A model generated the notes under the pieces. That model worked only from the letters and a program-made list of their open reading frames with translations. It was not told where the DNA came from and did no database searches. From Ophioderma brevispina (Eukaryota > Echinodermata > Ophiuroidea > Amphilepidida > Ophiodermatidae): 64,000 nucleotides of DNA. The stretch's first letter is position 1; each line of letters begins with the position of its first letter. Location: contig JAMKCH010078985.1 in the NCBI GenBank assembly GCA_023653785.1, positions 93,327 through 157,326 of the forward strand, written 5' to 3'. Both the position numbers and the translations under genes were made by a program. This document shows positions 57,285 to 64,000 of the stretch, piece by piece.

Positions 57285-57720
57285 CGGACTTTGACCTTGA
57301 TGTGTCCCTTGACCTTGATATGTGACCCTTTGACGGCATAACAAACGGGGTTGCATGTAAATCCATAAAAAAAAGTGTGATTCCAATTGCTCGTTCAACT
57401 TTTCAAATGAGGGCCGATTTTACATTATTCAGCCTATATTTTACAACTTGACCTCACATGATTTTGACCTTGATATGTGATCTTGATATGTGACCATAAA
57501 CAAATGAGGGTTGCATGCCAATCCATAAACCAAGTTTGATTACATTGGAACTTCAACTTTTAAACTGAGGTCAATTTTACATAGTTTCCGCTATTTTACA
57601 CTTGACCTGTCACAGGATCTTGACTTGGTATGTGACCCTTTGACCGCAATCCACAAATGGAGGGGATGCCAGTTGCACCTGTGACCCACGTTTGGTTTAA
57701 ATCCATCAAAGTATGTGATA
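57285..57720 (+). repeat. TGACCTTGATATGTGACC tandem repeat, about 155-175-bp units
   Basis: TTGACCTTGATATGTGA.C begins units near 57290, 57462 and 57617. Each continues with AAA.GGGGTTGCATG, AATCCATAAA, GAACTTCAACTTTT.AA.TGAGG, TTTTACAT..TT and CTATTTTACA.CTTGACCT. About 2.5 copies. Confidence 0.75.
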
Positions 57721-57724
57721 TTAA

Positions 57725-59190
57725 AGCCAAAATGTTAAACCTTTTTCAGAACAGACATCAAACAACATACTCAACTATAACAAAACAGGACATCAAACAA
57801 CAACAGTGGACAAAGTGATCCCTATGTGTCTCCTGCCCTAGGGCCGCGACCACAAAAATGGTAATTGGCCAGTTCAACATTTATTATATTTATATTTTTA
57901 TTTAAGAATTTATGTGATTATTTAATTTAAAATAGATGCAAAAAAAAAAAAAAACTGAAAAACAGATTTTTTTAGGATCGAGATGTTTCCCAAATAAACC
58001 ATAAATTGGCGTAATTTCTTGATTGATTCTAATTGCAGTTATGTAGAAAAGAAATATGACAAGACAGTCTTCATTATCCACTACGGAACTATCCAACTTA
58101 ATTGCCGCACAGGAATGTCCGTGTAAAAAGTGCAATAATATTTTCTTCTCAACTGACAATACTTACTTTGCAGTGTCTTGCAAGGAAAGATCGTGAAACG
58201 GTTCCCGAAAAGTGATCGTTCTAATTACCAAATAATAGTAATTGAAATTGCAATTTCACCAAACTGCACAATGAGAAACCAGTGCGCCGCTCAATATCAT
58301 ACTAAATCGATAGAATGCTTCCTTTAAAACAGTGTAGGGTAGCAGTTTCGTATACTGTTCACATAAACGTATGATTTAATTATAGGCTACCACATTTATG
58401 GCGGCATCTAACAATAGGCCGTATATATTTTATTTTTACAACTAAATATCCAATTTCCAATTCCAATTTATTTATTTCAGAAAAACATGACATCAAAATG
58501 ACATCAAAACACAACAAAAACAAAAAAAACAACACTGGAGGAGTGGCAGGAAACCCATTTAGCCTGTGGAAGATTAAACCTACCTTAAAAATACAAAGAA
58601 ATTAAATTTTTTATAAACATTGAGTTTTAGAAAGTGTTGAAAAAGAAGATATAAAGATGAATCCCAGAAATTGGGAGGAAATCCACATAATGTGTGTGAA
58701 AATCCTCAAGAGGATTCCTATGCATGATCAGGTTCCGTGTTTGTTACCGTCCTCTTACCACAAAAATGATTATTTATGTACATTTGAAATTTACCTTAAA
58801 TAGCCATATAAAATGTCGGCAAACTTTACCAGTACAATAACCGTTGAGTGTTTAAAGCTGACTTTTTAAGGCCATACTATTAGATAGATTGAAGGGGAAT
58901 TATATATTTCTAATAATTATTTTGCTACTTAAAATTAGGGTTAGTTGTACGTGGGTATTCATCAATTACTATGACGTGGTTTATGTTGTAGAGATATTGA
59001 AAAATTTGTAAAGTAATGCAACATTCCATTAAGTTCCAAATTGATAAAAAGAATCACAATTGTGCTTTTTCATCTAATTAACTATAACCACACTCACTGG
59101 GTTCATTGTAATCATGTTTTGAATTCATATGCGAATGCTCGAGCATGTGCGTTTCCTTTATGTCATTCTTTTTTCTATTTGGTGATGTAT
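57725..59190. other. Mostly featureless; one weak minus-strand exon candidate
   Basis: AT-rich. On the minus strand 58220-58167 lies between an acceptor (tttggtaattag) and a donor (gtaagt), but all three frames are open over 54 nt, so frame and reality are unsupported. Nothing else is recognised. Confidence 0.3.
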
Positions 59191-59410
59191 TAATTGCATG
59201 GGTCTTGTGTTGTGTCTTTGCATGTGTGGTGTGTGCGTGTGGGTGGGTGTATGTGAATGTGGCTGTGAGTATGTGTATATGTGGGTTGCAGTGTGTGTGT
59301 GTGTGTGAGTGTGGTGTTCGTTGGTGTGTGTGTGTGCGTGTGTGGGAGTGTGCATGTGTGGGTGCAATGTGTGTGTTGGGTGTGCGCACTCGTGCGGGAT
59401 GTGGGTGTGG
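59190..59410 (+). repeat. GT-rich microsatellite
   Basis: Imperfect (GT)n for about 200 bases with the usual Cys/Val and His/Thr frames as artefacts. Confidence 0.95.
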
Positions 59411-60229
59411 TTCACTTACTTAAAGACTCAATCTTACAAAAATCACAGTTTATGTACAAACCTCTCACAAAACAACCAAAATAGCACACCAGCTTGACTT
59501 TGGTGAGATTCAATGGCTGTTAGGGTTAAGTAAATTCATGCACATGCGTGACTTGATGAAATGTACTTAGGAGGGGAATGAGGTTTACGATCGTAGCACG
59601 AAACTGAAATTTAAAAAAAAAACGTCTTATTATTACCCTGAAAATGTGGTCTTAAGGGCAATGAAAGTGGTCTAATATTGTTCGGTGGACAATCATAACT
59701 AGGGCTAGTTGATCCGCCAAAAAATACCTCAATTCCGCAAACACTAAATTGAAACCTTGGGCAATTTAAACCAAGGTATTTGGAAAAAAACTTATTGCTG
59801 GCCTCCGATGTGCTTTTGCTTGAGTTGAGATTGGAAGAACATTGTAGCATATTATGAGGCAGGAAGGGGGGGGGCTGGGTGTGGGGAAGCGTATGTAGAC
59901 AAAAGAAAGAAAACACAAGTGAAGCAGAATACTTGAAAATGTTGTCATGAATCGTTTGTGTTTTAGTATTACCAGTATAGGGCCCAGATTGAATTCGACA
60001 TCACCGCATGTTAAAGGTCCATGGCACTATCGCTATAGCCTAGTTCCCAGAAGCCCCAGATTCTACCGGAAGTGGTCAACATTTTGGTAATCAGAAGAAA
60101 GCTACTATTTTTCTTCATTACCTGTGAAAATCTTCTAGAGCCAAAGGATGTTTGGTTGTGGAAGTTTGAGCGGAAATATCCGGACCTTTGGTCTCGACCC
60201 AAATATTAATTTTTACCGTCGGCCTACTC

Positions 60230-60670
60230 ATGGGGCACTTTTATAAAATCAACACACCCCGTTTTAGCTTCGCCCATCACAAACGGATTGAAATATCGAG
60301 GCGCGAACTTTACGATGGGGTTTTTGTAGTGAAGGCCGTCTATCAAGATGATAAACTTTAGTATCCTCAAATGGGGGCCATCCCCCTTGAACGAGACTGA
60401 AATGAAGCCGACCAGTGGGATAATAATCAATGGTGTTCAAAAACCCCAAAAACAATATTGTACGCTGCCATGGACTCGTTTACGAAATAGTACCTCGTCA
60501 TTTGGGGGGGGGGCTACAGAAATTAGACCTATAAATACAGTGAGTAACATGAAGGTTGCTCTACGTACTTCCATAATGCTATCATTGCATGTTTTTGATA
60601 CGCAACACAACAAGCGTAAGCAATTCACCACATCGGTCACGGAAACAAACAGAGATCATAGATCATAAGG
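60230..60670. other. Region of low stop density on both strands, unassigned
   Basis: Frames of 63-106 codons overlap on both strands (plus frame 60348-60668; minus frames from 60430 and 60455). Base composition is more balanced than in the flanks. I cannot choose a strand or frame, and a G run at 60506-60515 disturbs the reading. It may be an old element fragment. Confidence 0.25.
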
Positions 60671-60676
60671 CGTGTG

Positions 60677-60724
60677 TCATCGATAGATTTGGGCGAGATC
60701 CAGGTTTTCTAGACTCTCTGCTCC
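60677..60724 (-). CDS. Weak candidate terminal exon, minus strand
   Basis: After acceptor tgctgtacgcattcag on the minus strand (AG at 60725-60726), phase 0 reads GAESLENLDLAQIYR and TGA. Short but with a good acceptor and protein-like sequence. Confidence 0.25.
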   Translation of the reverse strand, partial: GAESLENLDLAQIYR

Positions 60725-61035
60725 CTGAATGCGTACAGCAAAATACACGATTTCGAAACAAATAAGACTACACTTGAATATATGTGTCTTGCTCATTCCT
60801 AATAAGTCATGAATAATAAATAATTATGAATATAATTAATAAATAGGAAAAAGCTATTAATGTAATAAATAAACAGTTTAAACCCATAACTATGTGAATG
60901 AAAGTAGCAAATAAAAACTGATTAAATCAATTTGTTGGTTAAATGAATTTTCAGTGACTACTTTGCTGCTGTTAATTGTAAAAAAAATATTTTCGTAGCT
61001 ACGTGTCAAAGGTCATTTTCCAATCTGATCTCTAA

Positions 61036-61057
61036 GCTGGCCTCTCTGGAGGCCAGC
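61036..61057. repeat. Perfect hairpin GCTGGCCTC-TCTG-GAGGCCAGC
   Basis: Nine-base-pair perfect stem with a four-base loop, a strong local structure with no T run to suggest a terminator. Confidence 0.7.
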
Positions 61058-61082
61058 AAAAACAAATTAAAATAAAAACATA

Positions 61083-61156
61083 CTCTACTTGGACTCTAAC
61101 CTGGTTCATTCACATCGTAAGTCAGAGAGACCTTACCGCTAGACCACGAAGGCGGT
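61083..61156 (-). repeat. tRNA-like sequence, probable SINE head or tRNA pseudogene
   Basis: The minus strand has TGGTCTAGCGGTAAG, a good pol III A box as in valine-type tRNAs, and 40-odd bases later GGTTAGAGTCCAAG, a B box with one mismatch. Acceptor arms do not pair well, so a functional tRNA is unlikely. Confidence 0.45.
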
Positions 61157-61269
61157 TGACGACAGCTTCTGTTTTTTTATACCATTTATCACACTCTTAT
61201 TAACATCTGTATTCATTCATACCTATTGTGTCATACCGTGATATACAGGACTACAGTAGCGGAGGACAA

Positions 61270-61640
61270 TGGTTACTTTTACTGGTGTAAAAGGAACTAT
61301 AGTCCGATAGAGACTATAGTCCGGTTAAACTATATAAAAACCTAGAAACTAATATTGATGTAAGGACTACTATTTCTACAGAGAGGGGTCCACGCAGTGA
61401 AGACTATTGACCCTGGAAGCCATGGTCCGGGGTATAAAAACTAGCAACATTAAAGCAAGGACTGTTATTCCTAGGAACAGGGGTCCACAGGGTAAAGACC
61501 ACTGACCCTAGAAGCCATGATCGGAGACCGCTCGGTTCTGTAGTCCGGTTAGGGTATTGTTCCTAGGGGACAGGGGTCCGAAGGACCCTGTCCCTAGGAA
61601 CCAACAATCCCCCCGGGCTATATCTACAGGGGGACTATAT
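61270..61640 (+). repeat. GGACTATAGTCC-type array, second locus
   Basis: ACTATAGTCCG repeats, then GGACT.TT.TTCCTA and GGGGTCCAC.G..AAGAC.A.TGACCCT.GAAGCCATG in two copies (about 61380-61425 and 61480-61520). It ends in a large hairpin at 61555-61605 (CCTAGGGGACAGGGGTCC / GGACCCTGTCCCTAGG). Confidence 0.75.
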
Positions 61641-61644
61641 ATTC

Positions 61645-61860
61645 CTTTCAGACCCGGAAGTAAATGTTGACTTCGGCAAAAAAATCACTTCCGGGTCTGA
61701 GGTCTGTTGTTCGAGGTCTGTTGTGCGAGACCCTCCCCCGGGTGTCTCGAAACATTCAGACCTCGAAACATCAGACCGCGAAGTGAAGTACTTCCGGGTC
61801 TGATGTTCGAGGTCTGAGGTAGGTTGGGTTCGAGGTTCTGATTGTTTCGAGACACCCCGA
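61645..61860 (+). repeat. Nested palindromic array, second locus
   Basis: CAGACCCGGAAGT, ACTTCCGGGTCTGA, GTCTGTTGTTCGAGG, GGTGTCTCGAAACATTCAGACCTCG and GAGACACCCCGAG repeat the module order of the 51-52-kb locus with more mutations. Confidence 0.85.
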
Positions 61861-62509
61861 GTAAAAAAAATTCTACTGGTTATAAATCCTGCATGAGACA
61901 GTCAATGGCTCTGCCTTTAACCATCTCCATGCCGATGAAACCGCATGAATTTGTATTGGTATGTTTTTATTGGGTTCAAGGTGGTTTTCAAATATAATGC
62001 TTGCTATATTGCAGAAGTATTACTGTCTTCACAGATTTGATAGGAAAGGAATTTACAAAAGGCGAATAGTGTTGGTTATTTATCGGCGTAAAACACCCAC
62101 TCTTTTGATCCTTTGGATGACTTTGGGGTTTTCAAAGCCTTTAATTTTAGAGATTACATTACCGTTCATAATCCTCCAACCTGTTTTACTTTGATTTCAC
62201 TTCGATTTCACTTCTTTAAAAAGTCATAGAGCTCGGCGCTAGTAGCTAGTAGGACTAGCTCGAATAATTTACTTCGTCTAAAGAGTACATCTTCACTTTG
62301 AAAAAAAAAGAAACACAAACAAGCAAAGAAGAACAAACAAACAAAAAAAAACCAACCCAACAAAAAACATAACAACTGTAAAATAAGGATATACGTTTTC
62401 TTGTTGTATTAAGAACACCCTCTTAAACCGCCATTTGTACGAAACTTGTACAATATTATTTAACAATCTTCAGATCTAAGGGGAAACGAAAGTAAGTAAT
62501 TGGGAAAAA

Positions 62510-62735
62510 AAGGACAAGGAAAGAGGAAGAGAGAAAAAGAAGAGGAAGAAGAAGAAGAAGAAGAGGAAGAAAGTGAAGGAGGGAAGAAGAAGAGAAGGAA
62601 GAAGAAAGAGAAGAGGAAGGAAAGAAGGAAGTTGAAGACAACGGGAAATAGAGGCGGAAGAAGAGACGACAAAGAAGAAGAGGAAGAACAAAAAGAAGAG
62701 GAAGAAAGAAGTAGAAAAGAGGAAAGAAAATAAGA
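62510..62735 (+). repeat. Polypurine GAA/GGAA tract
   Basis: About 220 bases almost purely A and G. Lys/Glu and Ser/Phe frames are artefacts. Confidence 0.95.
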
Positions 62736-63640
62736 AGAGGCTAGAGGCAAATTGTGCTCGAAGAGCACGAACCTAGCCGTGGGGGATATCTAAAAGACCT
62801 GTGACCCCATGCCGAGCACATACACATTTTGTGAAGAGTCTTAAGCTGCTTCATAAATTAGTCACGTGATCATACAACGTTGCATATAGAAAATATGATT
62901 TTTGAGGATTGTTTTCACATAAGCCGGAAGTGCCCTTTAGTTGCCCTTTAAGACCTTGACCCCCCATGTTGAGCACAACTTTGGTGAAAGGTTCTCAAGC
63001 TGCTTCATATGCATGAGTCACGTGACCATGCTACTTGCATATTAGCAAATATGAATTTTGAATTCGGACGCAAGTTGGCACTTTAAGGACCCCTACTAAT
63101 GACCTTGCCGATCAAAAATTTTGTGTACACCCATAGGGACCTTGGGTCAGCGGGCGTTCTTATGAAAACCGTCTGTGATTATAGCAATTGATTTGTGGAA
63201 CAAAAGGATTTATAGAATTTTGACGAATGCCTTTAATCGGCCCACATGGACCTTTTGACCCCAATCTGCCGTCACCCCATAGGGGTCTTAGGTAGTGGTA
63301 TTCGGATAAACATCTGTGATCATAGGACTTATTCTGTGGCAGAGGAAGGCTTTTAGAGAGTTCCGAAAATTTTCAAAATGCCCTTTAATGCACCCACGTG
63401 AACCTTTGAACCCAAATCTGTGCCACCCTATAGGGACCTCGGGTCAGTGGTTCTCCTGACCAATTTTGTGGCAATCGGAAAAATATATAATAAACGTTTG
63501 GCACTAGTAAGCATTTGAATGTTGCGTCGGAAAGAAAGAAGAAGAAAGAAAGCAGAAGAAATCGCCACAAATACAGGACTAGCCGTGCTCGCACACGGTA
63601 GGTAAGACAGAAGTAGAAGAGGAACTAGACAAAAACTCCA
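62736..63640 (+). repeat. Degenerate repeat with TGACCCC..GTGAAGAG units and GAA tails
   Basis: TTGACCCC.CATG..GAGCACA..TTTTGTGAA.GT.CTCAAGCTGCTTCATA..ATGAGTCACGTGACCAT occurs near 62800 and 62955; ACCCCATAGGG.C.T.GGTCAG.GG.. units occur near 63125, 63270 and 63425. A GAAAGAAAGAAGAAG run at about 63530-63565, then GTGCTCGCACACGGTAG, mirrors the purine tract at 62510-62735 followed by GTGCTCGAAGAGCACG. Confidence 0.6.
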
Positions 63641-64000
63641 GGAGACTATGCCTGTTACGTATGATTGAAGTCCATTTGACCTTTGACCATGAACGAGGCT
63701 CTTAGAGCGGGGTTACTGTGGACACACTTTTTATTTTTTCATTTCATTGAGGCCTAAAAGATGGATAGCAATTGTAGGTCAATTAGCTTCTTTTATTTGA
63801 CCCCAAGATGACCCCATTTTGACCTTTGACCCATATTGTGCACATAAGAAATAGAGCTTTTCCCAGGGGTTCTTGTGCCCACAAATTGACATAAATATCT
63901 ACTTTGTTGATGAGTTATAGCGTTTTGCATTAATTAGCTCATTTCATATCTTACACGTGACCCCTGCGGGCCAATATTCTGCACATGATTCGTCTCGACA
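63641..64000 (+). repeat. TGACCTTTGACCC-rich degenerate repeat, runs off the window
   Basis: TTTGACCTTTGACCATGA, TTTGACCCCAAGATGACCCC and TTTTGACCTTTGACCCATATTGTGCACAT recur at irregular spacing, related to the preceding units. Confidence 0.5.

Noticed and set aside
59078..59497. His/Thr- and Cys/Val-rich frames
   Set aside because: Produced by the GT microsatellite.
60013..60480. TTAA followed by AGGTCCATGGCA, a possible TTAA element end
   Set aside because: The only inverse match (GCCATGGACTCG near 60466) does not extend and lacks TTAA.
62456..62768. Frames of 61-102 codons on both strands
   Set aside because: Produced by the polypurine tract.

Overview
This is a eukaryotic, AT-rich, repeat-dense window. 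It holds a few split genes with very long introns and no operons, rRNA or CRISPR. Interspersed TA- and TTAA-target DNA transposon remnants, a DIRS-type element, LINE fragments, a transposon-linked metazoan ORF and huge trinucleotide runs suggest a marine invertebrate (echinoderm, hemichordate, cnidarian or mollusc type). The sequence alone does not settle the lineage.

Genes. (1) A plus-strand gene enters at base 1 and ends at 12240 in six exons whose intron phases agree: three coiled-coil exons, one more with two single-base excesses, a 1.55-kb Ser/Thr-rich exon broken by many frameshifts, and a 47-residue acidic/helical C-terminal exon. (2) Plus-strand candidate exons lie at 33199-33282, 48589-48682, 49515-49574 and 53905-54005, the last two ending in stops. 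(3) A minus-strand set, 50366-50348, 42518-42415 and 36019-35861, joins into one complete 93-residue ORF. Models 2 and 3 are interleaved on opposite strands. No function could be assigned to any of them from the sequence.

Mobile DNA. 12.4-16.0 kb: a dispersed repeat interrupted by a 3.2-kb DIRS-like element with inverted terminal repeats and an internal complementary region. 16.5-17.1, 22.5-23.65 and 24.1-25.0 kb: TA-flanked inverted-repeat elements. 19.3-19.7, 28.15-28.39, 34.46-35.03, 38.54-39.09, 43.05-43.4, 44.08-44.62 and 46.45-46.83 kb: TTAA-associated inverted-repeat elements of several families. 20.0-22.0 kb: a decayed transposon-linked ORF next to an internally deleted non-LTR reverse transcriptase. 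41.0-41.4 kb: an L2/CR1-like tail. 36.65-40.0 kb: a 3.3-kb foldback.

The most unusual part is 51.25-53.43 kb, with a second copy at 61.27-61.86 kb. Nested palindromes built from CCGGAAGT, CTCGAAACATCAGAC and GAGACA boxes form the inverted ends of a foldback unit. Next to it lies a separate array of about 40-bp GGACTAT/CCTTAGG units with an apparent 120-bp higher-order period. The same two components occur together at both loci, which suggests one composite element. The rest is microsatellite, degenerate 165-180-bp tandem repeats and featureless intron or intergenic DNA.
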